Source: Planctomycetota bacterium
Lineage (GTDB): Bacteria; Planctomycetota; UBA1135; UBA2386
Length of the DNA stretch: 64,000 nucleotides
Assembly: GCA_019636245.1 (NCBI GenBank)
Contig: JAHBXX010000025.1
Coordinates: 1 to 64,000 of the forward strand
Direction: 5' to 3'
In this document: in pieces, positions 18,942 through 28,181 of the stretch
Layout: every line of letters starts with the position of its first letter
Numbering within the stretch: position 1 is the first letter of the stretch
The notes under the pieces: generated by a model
Told to the model about the DNA's origin: nothing
What the model saw: the letters and a program-made list of their open reading frames with translations, nothing else
Databases searched by the model: none
Made by a program: the position numbers and the translations under genes

Positions 18942-21900
18942 ATGACCGTACCCGCGCCGCAGCCGAAGCCCTACCCCGAGGTTCCCGCGCAGGCAGACTT
19001 CCCCGCACTGGAAGAGGCGGTGCTGGCGCGATGGCGGCAGCACGACACCTTCCGCCGCTCGATCGAACGGCGCGCGGCCGGCGACAACGAATACGTGTTC
19101 TACGACGGGCCGCCGTTCGCCAACGGCCTGCCGCACTACGGGCACCTGTTGACCGGTTTCGTCAAGGACGTGGTGCCGCGCTACCAGACCATGCGCGGGC
19201 GCCGCGTCGAGCGCCGCTTCGGCTGGGACTGCCATGGTCTGCCCGCCGAGATGGAGGCCGAGAAGGAGCTCAAGGTGTCTGGCCGCGAGGCGATCCTGAT
19301 GCTCGGCATCGACAAGTACAACGATGCCTGCCGCCAGAGCGTGCAGAAGTACACGCAGCAGTGGCGCAACTACGTCACGCGCCAGGCGCGCTGGGTCGAC
19401 TTCGACCACGACTACAAGACCATGGACCTCTCCTACATGGAGAGCGTGCTGTGGGCGTTCAAGGCGCTGTACGCGAAGGGGCTCGTCTACGAGGGACAGC
19501 GCGTGATGCCGTACTCGTGGGCGATGCAGACGCCGGTCAGCAACTTCGAGACGCGCATCGACGACGCCACGCGGCCGCGGCAGGATCCGGCGATCACGGT
19601 CGCGTTCACGCTGCACCCGCGGCCCGGGGATCCAGGGCCCCTGCAGGTGCTGGTCTGGACGACGACGCCGTGGACGCTGCCGTCCAACCTCGCGCTCGCG
19701 GTCGGTCCCGGGATCGACTACACGATCGTGCAGAAGGGCGACGAGCGCTACCTGATCGGGGCCGCCACGCTGCCCGCGCACCAGAAGGAACTCGAAGGGT
19801 TCGAGGTGGTCGCCCGCCTGCAGGGCAAGGACCTGGTGGGCCGGACCTACACGCCGCTGTTCCCGTACTTCCGGGACCACGCGAATGCGTTCCGCGTGCT
19901 CGCTGGCGACTTCGTCGACACCGCCGAGGGCACCGGCGTCGTGCACATGGCACCGGGCTTCGGCGAGGACGACCAGAAGGTCTGCGAGGCGAACGGCATC
20001 GAGCTGGTGTGCCCGGTCGACGACCGCGGGCGCTTCACCGCCGAGGTGCCCGACTGGCACGGCATGCTGGTGTTCGACGCCAACAGGGACGTCATCCGGG
20101 TGCTCAAGGAGCGCGGCGTGCTGAAGAAGCACGTCACCATCGAGCACAACTACCCGCACTGCTGGCGCACGCGCGAGCCGCTGATCTACAAGGCGCTGCC
20201 GGGCGCCTGGTTCGTCAAGGTGACGGCGATCAAGGACCGCATGATCGCCCACAACCGCACGATCCGCTGGATCCCCGAGCACGTGCGCGACGGCCAGTTC
20301 GGCAAGTGGCTCGAGAACGCGCGCGACTGGTCGATCTCGCGCAACCGCTACTGGGGCGCGCCGATCCCGGTCTGGAAGAGCGACGACCCGCGTTACCCGC
20401 GCGTCGACGTCTACGGCTCGGTCGCCGAGCTGGAACGCGACTTCGGCGTGCAGGTGACCGACCTGCACCGGCCGTTCGTCGACCAGCTGGTGCGGCCGAA
20501 TCCCGACGATCCGACCGGCCGGTCGACGATGCGCCGCGTGCCCGAGGTGCTCGACTGCTGGTTCGAGTCGGGATCGATGCCGTTCGCGCAGGTGCACTAC
20601 CCGTTCGAGAACAAGGCCTGGTTCGAGAGCCACTTCCCGGCCGACTTCATCGTCGAGTACGTCGCCCAGACGCGCGGCTGGTTCTACACGCTGGTCGTGC
20701 TGGCGACGGCGCTGTTCGACAAGCCGCCGTTCGAGAACGTGATCTGCCACGGCGTCGTGCTCGACGAGCACGGCCAGAAGCTGTCGAAGTCGCTGCGCAA
20801 CTACCCGGATCCCGAGGAGCTGTTCGCCAAGGTCGGCGCCGACGCCCTGCGCTGGTTCCTGATGAGCTCGCCGATCCTGCGCGGCGGCGACCTGCAGATC
20901 GCCAAGGACGGCAAGCAGATCCACGAGGTCGTGCGGCTGGTGCTGAACCCGATCTGGAACGCCTACTACTTCTTCACCCTGTACGCGAACGCCGACGGGG
21001 TGAAGGCGCGGCGGCGCGCCGACCAGGCGGCCGTGCTCGACCGCTACGCGCTGGCGAAGACGCGGACGATGGTCGAGGGCGTGCAGCGGTGCATGGACGC
21101 CTACGACCTGGCGGCGGCGTGCCAGGTGGTGAAGGAGTACCTCGACGCGCTCAACAACTGGTACATCCGCCGCAGCCGGCCGCGCTTCTGGGGCGAGACC
21201 GGGGCCGACGACCGGCAGGACGCCTACGACACGCTCTACACCTGCCTGGTGACGCTCGCCCAGGCGGCGGCGCCGCTGCTGCCGCTGCTGTGCGAGACGG
21301 TCTACACGGGGCTGACCGGCGAGGAGTCGGTGCACCTGACCGACTGGCCGGAGGCGACGGCGCTGCCGGCCGATGCGCAGCTGGTGACCCGGATGGACAG
21401 GGTGCGCGATGCGTGCTCGGTGGGCCTGGCGCTGCGCGAGGCGAGGAAGCTGCGCACCCGGTTGCCGTTGCCGAGGGTCACGCTGGCCGGGGCCGATGCC
21501 ATGGCGATGGAGCCGTTCGTGCACCTGCTGCAGGACGAGCTCAACGTGAAGGCGGCCGGGTTCGCGCAGGACCTCGCCGCCTACGGGTCGTTCCGCCTGC
21601 AGGTCGATGCCAAGGCGCTCGGGCCGAAGCTGGGGCCGCGGATGAAGGACGTGCTCGCCGCAACGAGGAGCGGCGCCTGGAAGCTCGCGGGCGAGCGCGC
21701 CGAGATCGGCGGCGTCGTGCTGGAGCCCGGGGAGTTCACGCTGCAGCTCGTGCCGAAGGACGGCATCACCGCCGCGGCCTTGTCGACCAACGACATGGTG
21801 CTCGTGCTCGACACGACCGTGACGTCCGAACTCGAGGCCGAAGGCGCGCGCAACGACTTCGTGCGGCTGGTGCAGCAGGCGCGCAAGGACGCCGGCCTGC

Positions 21901-22103
21901 ACGTCAGCGATCGCATCGTCCTGTGGATCGACGCCGACGCGGCCACGGCCGCGACGCTGCGCGCGCACGAGGGCTACCTGCGCGAGCAGGTGCTGGCGAC
22001 CGAGGTGCGGTTCGCGCCGCCGCCGGCCGATGCGTTCGCGGCCGAGGGCAAGGTCGGCAGCGGCGAAGGGGCGGCAGTGCGGCTCGCGGTGGCGAAGCGC
22101 TAG
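18942..22103 (+). CDS. ileS: Isoleucyl-tRNA synthetase, eukaryote-like type (IleRS2)
   Basis: The enzyme charges tRNA-Ile with isoleucine in the cytoplasm. It has 1053 residues from ATG 18942, longer than typical bacterial type 1 enzymes. The class I HIGH motif is HYGH at 65-68 (PPFANGLPHYGH), and the KMSKS loop is KLSKS at 613-617, followed by LRNYPDPEELF. The CP1 editing domain (about 190-400) has WTTTPWTLPSN. FGWDCHGLPAE and the KLSKSLRNYPDP context are typical of the eukaryotic/IleRS2 group, which is known for mupirocin tolerance. No second ileS is in the window, so this may be the main enzyme. Confidence 0.97.
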   Translation: MTVPAPQPKPYPEVPAQADFPALEEAVLARWRQHDTFRRSIERRAAGDNEYVFYDGPPFANGLPHYGHLLTGFVKDVVPRYQTMRGRRVERRFGWDCHGLPAEMEAEKELKVSGREAILMLGIDKYNDACRQSVQKYTQQWRNYVTRQARWVDFDHDYKTMDLSYMESVLWAFKALYAKGLVYEGQRVMPYSWAMQTPVSNFETRIDDATRPRQDPAITVAFTLHPRPGDPGPLQVLVWTTTPWTLPSNLALAVGPGIDYTIVQKGDERYLIGAATLPAHQKELEGFEVVARLQGKDLVGRTYTPLFPYFRDHANAFRVLAGDFVDTAEGTGVVHMAPGFGEDDQKVCEANGIELVCPVDDRGRFTAEVPDWHGMLVFDANRDVIRVLKERGVLKKHVTIEHNYPHCWRTREPLIYKALPGAWFVKVTAIKDRMIAHNRTIRWIPEHVRDGQFGKWLENARDWSISRNRYWGAPIPVWKSDDPRYPRVDVYGSVAELERDFGVQVTDLHRPFVDQLVRPNPDDPTGRSTMRRVPEVLDCWFESGSMPFAQVHYPFENKAWFESHFPADFIVEYVAQTRGWFYTLVVLATALFDKPPFENVICHGVVLDEHGQKLSKSLRNYPDPEELFAKVGADALRWFLMSSPILRGGDLQIAKDGKQIHEVVRLVLNPIWNAYYFFTLYANADGVKARRRADQAAVLDRYALAKTRTMVEGVQRCMDAYDLAAACQVVKEYLDALNNWYIRRSRPRFWGETGADDRQDAYDTLYTCLVTLAQAAAPLLPLLCETVYTGLTGEESVHLTDWPEATALPADAQLVTRMDRVRDACSVGLALREARKLRTRLPLPRVTLAGADAMAMEPFVHLLQDELNVKAAGFAQDLAAYGSFRLQVDAKALGPKLGPRMKDVLAATRSGAWKLAGERAEIGGVVLEPGEFTLQLVPKDGITAAALSTNDMVLVLDTTVTSELEAEGARNDFVRLVQQARKDAGLHVSDRIVLWIDADAATAATLRAHEGYLREQVLATEVRFAPPPADAFAAEGKVGSGEGAAVRLAVAKR

Positions 22104-22133
22104 AACGAGCCCCGCCGCACCCGTTCGTACCCC

Positions 22134-23342
22134 TCACGCCAAGAGCCGCGGCGGCAGCGGCTGGTCGTCGCCGGCGAACAGCGGCGCCGGCCGGCAGCCC
22201 ATCGACCGCGCCACCAGCGAGGCGGGGAAACGCGCGATGCGGTCGTTCCACTCGGTGGCGATGTCGTTGTGCAGCTGGCGCGTGTGCGCGAGCTTCTCCT
22301 CGATCGCCCACAGGCGCTCGTGCAGGTCGCGGTAGAGCGCGTCGGCCCGCAGCTCGGGGTGGCGTTCGTGCAGCACCAGCACGTCGTGCACCGCGTGCTC
22401 GGCGCCTTCGTCGCGGCCCGAACGCACCCCGGCCAGGGCCTGCAGCAGCGCCGTCTCGTGGGCGGCGCCGGCGCGCACCACCGCGGTGAGGTTGGGCACC
22501 AGCGCCGCGCGCACGGCGAGGTCGACGTCGACCTGCCGGTGGGCGGCCGGGACCTGCTGCCGCAGCCGCACCAGGCGGTTCCAGGTGCCGAGGCCCCAGA
22601 ACGGCAGCCACAGCGCGACTCCGCCCGCCCCCGCCCAGGCCCAGTCGACCGGCGCCAGCGGCGACCCGCCGGCGTGCGCACGATGCCACAGCACGGCGCC
22701 GACGCCGCCGAGCAGCGGCACGAAGCCGGCGCCGAAGAACAGCCAGGCTTCGCTGCGGGCGCTGCGGCGCACGCGCTGCTCGCGCGGCAGTCGCGTCCAC
22801 AGGCATGGCACCTCGCGCTCGGCGTCGAGGCTGCGGTCGTCCTGCACCACGCCGAGCACGCTGACCGTGGCGCCGACCTCGAGCACGCTGGCGACGTGCC
22901 GCAGCCGGCTGGTCTCGTAGTCGGTGCGCAGGCGCTGCAGTGCCTCGTTGGTGGCGCGCGCCGCGCGCACGACGATGCGGGCGCCGTCGTCGAGCTCGAA
23001 GTCGATCGCCGCGGCCTGGCCATGCTCCGTCCGCCACTCCGAGTGGTGCTGGGTCCGGCCCTGCTTGTCCTTCGTGGTCCAGTGGTGCTCGCGCTGGCGC
23101 GCGTAGTCGAAGGCGACGCAGGCGGTGCCGAAGTGCGGGCAGCGGAGCGGCGTCGGCGCCGCGACGGTGCCGCGCACCCAGGCGTCGTCGCCGACCGCGA
23201 GCGCGCTCACCGGCAGCGCCGGCGCGCGGGCCAGCACCCAGGTGCGGTGGTCCTGCCGCGCCATCGCGCGCACGCACAGCCAGCCGACGAACATCGCCAC
23301 GGCGGCGATGGCGACGGCGGGCAGCAGCGGGTCGGTCGGCAT
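22134..23342 (-). CDS. GIDE-like and LemA-like fusion membrane protein
   Basis: The protein has 402 residues. An N-terminal helix (about 5-27) anchors a domain (about 40-190) resembling the GIDE domain of E3 ligase MUL1, with WVRGTVAAPTPLRCPHFGTACVAF and CLWTRLPREQ. Two more hydrophobic segments follow (about 200-250). The C-terminal part (about 265-402) matches LemA: helical VDVDLAVRAALVPNLTAVV and WNDRIARFPASLVARSMGC. LemA proteins are membrane-anchored helical proteins of unclear function. A single polypeptide with both parts fits the known bacterial GIDE/LemA association. It is convergent with ileS (30-bp gap). No RING or ligase activity is visible. Confidence 0.8.
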   Translation of the reverse strand: MPTDPLLPAVAIAAVAMFVGWLCVRAMARQDHRTWVLARAPALPVSALAVGDDAWVRGTVAAPTPLRCPHFGTACVAFDYARQREHHWTTKDKQGRTQHHSEWRTEHGQAAAIDFELDDGARIVVRAARATNEALQRLRTDYETSRLRHVASVLEVGATVSVLGVVQDDRSLDAEREVPCLWTRLPREQRVRRSARSEAWLFFGAGFVPLLGGVGAVLWHRAHAGGSPLAPVDWAWAGAGGVALWLPFWGLGTWNRLVRLRQQVPAAHRQVDVDLAVRAALVPNLTAVVRAGAAHETALLQALAGVRSGRDEGAEHAVHDVLVLHERHPELRADALYRDLHERLWAIEEKLAHTRQLHNDIATEWNDRIARFPASLVARSMGCRPAPLFAGDDQPLPPRLLA

Positions 23343-23360
23343 CGGCGGGGCGGTTCGCGG

Positions 23361-26300
23361 TCAGCGAGTGCGCGCCGGCGCGCGCAGTTCGATCTCGCGC
23401 AGCCGCGGCTTGTCGCCCCAGGTGGCGATGCCGAGGCGATGGCGGCCGGGGATCGGGCGGATCGGCGCCTGGTCGAACAGCAGGACGCCGGCGAGCCGCA
23501 CCGACACGCGGTTGGCGTACACGGTCACGACCAGCGGCCACGGTCCCTTCGCCTCGCGCGGCAGCGCCTGCGTGCCGGTCGAGTGCACGCGGCGGTCGTA
23601 GCGCTCGAGGAAGGCCCGCACGCCGTCGCCGGCGGGTTCGAGGATCAGGGTCCAGCCGGCCAGGGCGTCGCGCAGGCCATCGCCCTGCAGGATCACGGCG
23701 AGCTTCGGCGGGCCTTGGTCGGCGTCGAGCTCGACGGTCAGCTCGAGCGCGTCGAGCGATTCGGTCGCCTTCTCCGGCAGCCAGGCGAGGTTCGAGGGCG
23801 AGTCCTTGGGGAAGCCCGGCCGCACGGTGTACTTGCGCCACTCGACCTGGCGGCCGTCGTCGCTGCCCTCGAGCGCGCCGCCGCGCACGCGGAAGCCGCC
23901 GACCGTCGCCTGCAGCTTCTTCGCCGCGGCGGCGTCGGCGAACTTCGCCTTCCAGCGCGATGGCCAGCGCCGTGCCTCCGGCAGTTCGACTCCCGACCGC
24001 GGCCGCGCCGGCGGCTCGGCATCGGTGGCCCAGCCGCCCAGCGGTTCGCCGTTGCGCTGCGCGATCGCCAGCGCGAAGCCGCTCGGTCCGCCGCCGTTGC
24101 GCACCTTCACCAGCACCTTGTGACGGCCGGCGGCGAGCGGCACCTGGAACCGGATCGCGTCCGGCAGCAGCACGCCGCGGCCCGGCCGCCACGGACCGGT
24201 GGCGGTGTCGGCGTAGCCGAACTTGTCGACCAGCGCGTCGTCGACGAACAGCGTCAGGTCGTCGTCGGCGCGCAGGTGGAACCACGCATCGAGGTCGCGC
24301 TCGGCGCGCACGTGGGTGAGGGCGTAGAAGGCGCTGTCCTCCTGGTAGGCGAACTCGAAGTCGATCCAGCCGGTGCCGCGCACCGTGACCGGGCGTGGGC
24401 CCGGCCGGCGCCAGGTCGGACTGTGCTGGATGCTCTCGTAGCGGGCCGCAAGGTCGATCTCGAGCTCGGGCGGGAAGCGGTAGGTGTCGACGTCGACGCC
24501 GTCGCGACGGAACGGCCCGACGATCCACCAATCGCGCACGATGCCGAGCCGGGCGGCGTGCGCGTCGAGGCCGGCGCCGCGGCGGTCGAGTTCGGCGGCG
24601 GCGCGGTCGCGCGGCACCGGCGAGCCGGCGAAGCCGACGAGGTCGGGGCCGAGCTGCCGCTTCGCCGCGGCGAGCTGCTCGAGCCGCACCGCCTCGAGGT
24701 CGCTGTCGAGCAGCGGCCAGCGGAAGCGCTGCAGGTCGGCGAACGCGGCCTCGCCGAAGGCCTGCACGAGGTGATGGGCGAACGCGCGGGCGATGTTCGG
24801 CGCGCGGGCGTCGCCGACCGGACAGGCGGCGTAGTCGCGGAAGAACCGCCGGTAGAGATCCCAGCGGTAGCCGTCGCCGTCGCGGCCGTGCGCGATCACG
24901 AAGTGCAGCAGGAAGCCGGCGCTCGGCCCGTAGTTCGGGATCCGCCAGTACTCGAGGTCGCGTTCGAGGTAGTCCTGCAGGAAGGCGCGCTGGGCGAGGC
25001 CGATCGCGGCGCGACCGGCTGCGACCTGGCCCAGCTCGAGCAGCGCGAACGCGGCGCCGAAGTCGGCGAGTCCTTCCTTGAAGCCGGCGTAGACCGGCTT
25101 GACGTCTTCGACGCAGTGCGTGAGCTCGTGGTAGAGCAGGCCGGTGTCGACGCGCACGGCCTCGGCCTGCGGATCGGCGCGGCCGATGTCGATCACCTTG
25201 CCGCCGCCCTGGCCGCCGCCGAAGTCCCAGAGTTCCTTGAAGTAGACGGTGACGCGGTCGCCGGCGGGGTTCGGCACGCGGCCGAACAGGTCGGTCAGGT
25301 AGAGGTAGGCGAGGTCGAAGCGCAGCAGGCTGTCGGCCGGCACGCCGTCGAGCAGCCGCTGCGGGCCGATCAGCACGAAGCGGTGGCTCGGCCGCACGGC
25401 CGTGCGCGCCCAGGCGGGGTGCTGCAGCGCCGCCTCGGCCTCGGCCCGTTCGTCGGCCGGGACGTCGGCGAGCCAGGCGCGTTCGATCTGCTCGCGCGCG
25501 GCGCGCGCCTCGGCGCGCAGCTCCGGAGTGAACTCGAGCGTGCGCACGAGTTCGCGGCCGACCGCGCGGTGCCGCGGATCCCGGGCGAGGCGCACGCCGG
25601 CGGCCAGCCGTTCCTTGCCGCCCGGATGCTTGTCGACCAGCTGCGCCACTTCGTCCCGCTGTTCGCCCGACAGGGCGAACACCTTGTCGGCGATGGCCGC
25701 GCGGTCCTGCGTCACCCGCTGCGCGCCCGCGAGGGCGCCGAGCACGGCGCGGTCGGCTTCCTCCTGCAGCCTGCCGCCGACTTCGTCGAGCAGCAGCAGG
25801 GCGCCCAGCAGCCGGCCGCGATCGTACATGCGCCCCGCGCACAGCCGCAGGTAGCGGGCGCGTTCCTCCTGGATGCGCCGCTGCACGATGTCCGTCTCCT
25901 CGAACGACAGCGGCGCCGGCGGCATGCGGCCGACCTGCAGCAACGCCTTCTGCAGCTTCGCCTTCGCCGGGTAGGCGTCGACGCGGCGGAAGGCGTACTC
26001 GAGCTGGTCCCACGCCGTCTGCGGCTCCTTGGCGGCGGCCGTCAGCGCGGCGCGGACCACGGCCTCGACGTCCGGGGCGGCGCCGGCCTCGAACACGAAG
26101 GTCGCCACGCGCACGAGCCCGGCGCTGCCCGTGAGCCGCGCCACCTCGTCGGTGGCCGGATCGACGAGGCCGACGAACACCTCGATCGGCCCGCGGGCGT
26201 CGGCGGGCGGGCCGAGCGGGAACACCAGCGGCAGGTCGTAGGTGGTCGCGACGCCCGCCGCCCAGCGGGTGGTCGGCTGCGGTGGCGCGTGGTCGCGGCG

Positions 26301-26570
26301 CAGGAAGGTGCGCCGGCCGGCGCGCAATTCGACCCGCACCGCGTAGGGGCTGGTCAGGGGCTCGGTGGCCAGGAACCGCAGTTGCAGCGTGGCCCGGCCG
26401 GCGGTGGGCAGGGTCGCCGCGTCGACCGTGGCCTCGATGCGCACCGGCAGGGGGGGCTGGGCACCGAGGCCGGCGGCGGGCGAAGCGATCGCGATCGCCA
26501 ACACCAGGGCCCGCAGGCCGCTGCGGCTCTCGCGGGCCGGCGGGAGGGCAGGCGCGGCAGGCGTCAGCAC
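23361..26570 (-). CDS. Large exported HExxH metallopeptidase-like protein
   Basis: The protein has 1069 residues from GTG 26570. The upstream 100 codons of this open frame overlap the lipoprotein gene and are excluded; a signal peptide (LVLAIAIASPAAGLGAQ) begins soon after the chosen start. The zinc motif HELTH is at 481-485 (LLYHELTHCVED), with KEGLADFGAAF about 20 residues later giving a likely third ligand, as in peptidase_MA-like gluzincins. The N-terminal part is a beta-rich domain and helical repeats. The C-terminal 400 residues are beta-sandwich-like, with WFHLRADDDLTLFVDD (a PA14-like pattern) and a final domain resembling glycoside-associated DUF1080. It is probably secreted; the substrate is unknown. 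Confidence 0.75.
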   Translation of the reverse strand: MLTPAAPALPPARESRSGLRALVLAIAIASPAAGLGAQPPLPVRIEATVDAATLPTAGRATLQLRFLATEPLTSPYAVRVELRAGRRTFLRRDHAPPQPTTRWAAGVATTYDLPLVFPLGPPADARGPIEVFVGLVDPATDEVARLTGSAGLVRVATFVFEAGAAPDVEAVVRAALTAAAKEPQTAWDQLEYAFRRVDAYPAKAKLQKALLQVGRMPPAPLSFEETDIVQRRIQEERARYLRLCAGRMYDRGRLLGALLLLDEVGGRLQEEADRAVLGALAGAQRVTQDRAAIADKVFALSGEQRDEVAQLVDKHPGGKERLAAGVRLARDPRHRAVGRELVRTLEFTPELRAEARAAREQIERAWLADVPADERAEAEAALQHPAWARTAVRPSHRFVLIGPQRLLDGVPADSLLRFDLAYLYLTDLFGRVPNPAGDRVTVYFKELWDFGGGQGGGKVIDIGRADPQAEAVRVDTGLLYHELTHCVEDVKPVYAGFKEGLADFGAAFALLELGQVAAGRAAIGLAQRAFLQDYLERDLEYWRIPNYGPSAGFLLHFVIAHGRDGDGYRWDLYRRFFRDYAACPVGDARAPNIARAFAHHLVQAFGEAAFADLQRFRWPLLDSDLEAVRLEQLAAAKRQLGPDLVGFAGSPVPRDRAAAELDRRGAGLDAHAARLGIVRDWWIVGPFRRDGVDVDTYRFPPELEIDLAARYESIQHSPTWRRPGPRPVTVRGTGWIDFEFAYQEDSAFYALTHVRAERDLDAWFHLRADDDLTLFVDDALVDKFGYADTATGPWRPGRGVLLPDAIRFQVPLAAGRHKVLVKVRNGGGPSGFALAIAQRNGEPLGGWATDAEPPARPRSGVELPEARRWPSRWKAKFADAAAAKKLQATVGGFRVRGGALEGSDDGRQVEWRKYTVRPGFPKDSPSNLAWLPEKATESLDALELTVELDADQGPPKLAVILQGDGLRDALAGWTLILEPAGDGVRAFLERYDRRVHSTGTQALPREAKGPWPLVVTVYANRVSVRLAGVLLFDQAPIRPIPGRHRLGIATWGDKPRLREIELRAPARTR

Positions 26571-26661
26571 GGGGGCCGACCTGGGTCGCCGGCGAGCGAC
26601 ATCCGCGCGGCGACTGCCCGCCAGGTCGTCGACCGCGAGGGCATCGGTGCCTCGACCGGGC

Positions 26662-26982
26662 TCAGTCCGGCAGCTTCGCGCCGGTCTCCGGCGGACAGGC
26701 GCCGCAGCAACCGCCGCTCTCGCCCGCCTTGCGCTCGGCCACCTGGTCGTGTCCGGCGCAGTTCGCGTCGGCCCGCGCGGCCACGGCGTCGGCCGGCGCC
26801 GACGAACCGCAGCAGCTGCCGCTGGCGGCAGCCTTGGTCGCCACGCCATCGCCGCAGCAGGCGTCGCCACCCTCGGCCGCGACCGCGGCCTTGCCGCCGT
26901 CCATCGGTTGGGAGCCGGTCTCGGTCGGCATGCTGCAGGCGGCGCAGGCCAAGGCCAGGAGCAGACTGGGGAACCGTTGCAT
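26662..26982 (-). CDS. Small cysteine-rich exported protein (possible lipoprotein)
   Basis: The protein has 106 residues from ATG 26982, chosen because MQRFPSLLLALACAAC is a signal peptide; an upstream ATG (27018) adds a charged stretch. The signal ends near a weak lipobox, since the residue at -3 is not the usual leucine. The mature part contains CCGDG, SCCGSS, NCAG and GGCCGACPP, giving at least eight cysteines in repeated CCG pairs. This could bind metal or form disulfides. It lies 91 bp upstream of the large peptidase on the same strand and is divergent from the 27126 lipoprotein. The function is unknown, and the gene is outside known families I can name. Confidence 0.65.
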   Translation of the reverse strand: MQRFPSLLLALACAACSMPTETGSQPMDGGKAAVAAEGGDACCGDGVATKAAASGSCCGSSAPADAVAARADANCAGHDQVAERKAGESGGCCGACPPETGAKLPD

Positions 26983-27125
26983 GGCGGCGGATTGTGCCCG
27001 TTCAGGGGAGGGCCGCAAGGCCCCGGGTGCGACCGGTCGGCAGCGAAGCTTCCTCTGGCCGCCGCCGGTTGCTATGGTGCGGCCGAATCGCCTGCAGAGG
27101 AAAGGTCCCCCGAACGGTCACGGTC

Positions 27126-27737
27126 ATGGTCCACGCCGCGCTCTCCGCCACCCCCTTGGTTCTGCTGCTGGTGCTCACCGGCGCCTGCCAGACCACCGAA
27201 CCGGTGCTCGTCGAGGCGACGTTCGCGCCGACACCGGCTTTCGCCACCCACAGCCCCGCCGACGTGGCGGTGCTGCCGGTCGAGGACGGCACGCCCGACG
27301 GCGTCGTCCAGCGGCACCTCGTGTTCCTGCGGCAGGAGCTGATGCGGCAGCTGCCCGACCGGCTGTTCTCGCCGCTGTCGCCGAACGTCGTCGATGCCGG
27401 CCTGCGCAGCGCTCCGGCAGCCCCGGCCGGCGAATCGATCCTCGGCCAGGCGGCCCTGCAGCGGCTGGTGGGCCACAGCGGTGAGGATGCGGCGTTCGCC
27501 TTGCGCATCGAACGCTGGGACGAATCCAAGCTGCTGGTGGACCGCCGGCTCCGGTTCCAGTTCCAGGCCGTGCTGGTGGCCCGCGACGGCCAGGTGCTGT
27601 GGAGCGGCACGCTGCGCGGCGAGGCCAAGGCGGGCGGGCTCGGGGCGGCGCCGCGCGACCGCGACGGCATGGCGCGCAGCTGCGGCGAACTGGCGATCCG
27701 CGAGATGCTGCAGCGGCTGCCGCAGCGGCTGCGGTGA
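27126..27737 (+). CDS. Predicted lipoprotein, possibly GNA1162/DUF799-like
   Basis: The protein has 203 residues from ATG 27126. The N terminus MVHAALSATPLVLLLVLTGACQTTEP reads as a lipoprotein signal with a LTGAC lipobox. The mature part opens with SPADVAVLPVEDGTPDGV, the kind of segment seen in DUF799/GNA1162-like lipoproteins, and later has alternating strands (RLRFQFQAVLVARDGQVLWSG) and an amphipathic C-terminal helix. The similarity is by eye and partial. It is immediately upstream of rpsO but separated by a 174-bp gap containing a promoter candidate, so it is probably a separate transcription unit. Confidence 0.7.
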   Translation: MVHAALSATPLVLLLVLTGACQTTEPVLVEATFAPTPAFATHSPADVAVLPVEDGTPDGVVQRHLVFLRQELMRQLPDRLFSPLSPNVVDAGLRSAPAAPAGESILGQAALQRLVGHSGEDAAFALRIERWDESKLLVDRRLRFQFQAVLVARDGQVLWSGTLRGEAKAGGLGAAPRDRDGMARSCGELAIREMLQRLPQRLR

Positions 27738-27779
27738 CCCGATCGCCGGCCCGGGCGCGGGGTTTCCCCCGGCCCGTGG

Positions 27780-27809
27780 TTGCATCCGGGATCCGCGGCC
27801 CGCTATCCT
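27780..27809 (+). promoter_or_regulatory. Candidate sigma-70-type promoter for rpsO-pnp
   Basis: TTGCAT (27780-27785) and TATCCT (27804-27809) are separated by 18 bp, each matching four of six consensus bases. It sits 102 bp before the rpsO start, in a locally AT-richer spot with a short T-run just downstream (27816-27821). The match is modest. Confidence 0.35.
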
Positions 27810-27829
27810 CCCGGCCTTTTTCCGAGACT

Positions 27830-27846
27830 GCCCCGTCGAACGGGGC
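27830..27846 (+). promoter_or_regulatory. Leader hairpin upstream of rpsO
   Basis: GCCCCGT (27830-27836) pairs with ACGGGGC (27840-27846) around the loop CGA. It lies in the presumed rpsO leader. In other bacteria S15 binds its own leader to control translation, so this hairpin is a possible site; no pseudoknot was modelled. Confidence 0.4.
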
Positions 27847-27911
27847 CGACCGCGCGGCCGGAAGCCCTGTTCTGGCGCGCTGGTGACCACGAACTCCCCG
27901 AGGATCCAGGG

Positions 27912-28181
27912 ATGACCATCGCCGCCGAGACCAAGAAGCAGATCATCGCCGAGAACAAGCGCCACGCCGCCGACAGCGGCTCGCCCGAGGTCCAGATCGC
28001 CGTGCTGACGGCGCAGATCAAGGAACTGACGGCGCACATGCAGCGCCACCCGAAGGACTACCACAGCCGGCACGGCCTGCTGATGAAGGTCAACCGGCGC
28101 AACCGGCTCGGCGCCTACCTGCGCCGCGTCGACGCGGCCAAGTTCGCCCAGCTCGCCGAGAAGCTCGGCCTGCGCAAGTGA
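27912..28181 (+). CDS. rpsO: 30S ribosomal protein S15
   Basis: S15 binds 16S rRNA and helps start assembly of the 30S platform. The protein has 89 residues from ATG 27912, exactly the family length; the longer frame to 27780 is discarded. Diagnostic residues include GSPEVQIAVLTAQIKELT and HPKDYHSRHGLLMKVNRR, ending YLRRVDAAKFAQLAEKLGLRK. It precedes pnp, the classic rpsO-pnp order, and a hairpin follows its stop by 4 bp. Confidence 0.98.
   Translation: MTIAAETKKQIIAENKRHAADSGSPEVQIAVLTAQIKELTAHMQRHPKDYHSRHGLLMKVNRRNRLGAYLRRVDAAKFAQLAEKLGLRK

Noticed and set aside
22269..27125. The first about 1620 codons of a plus-strand open frame ending at 27737
   Set aside because: Antisense to the GIDE-LemA and peptidase genes; only the last 203 codons, beginning with a lipoprotein signal, look real.
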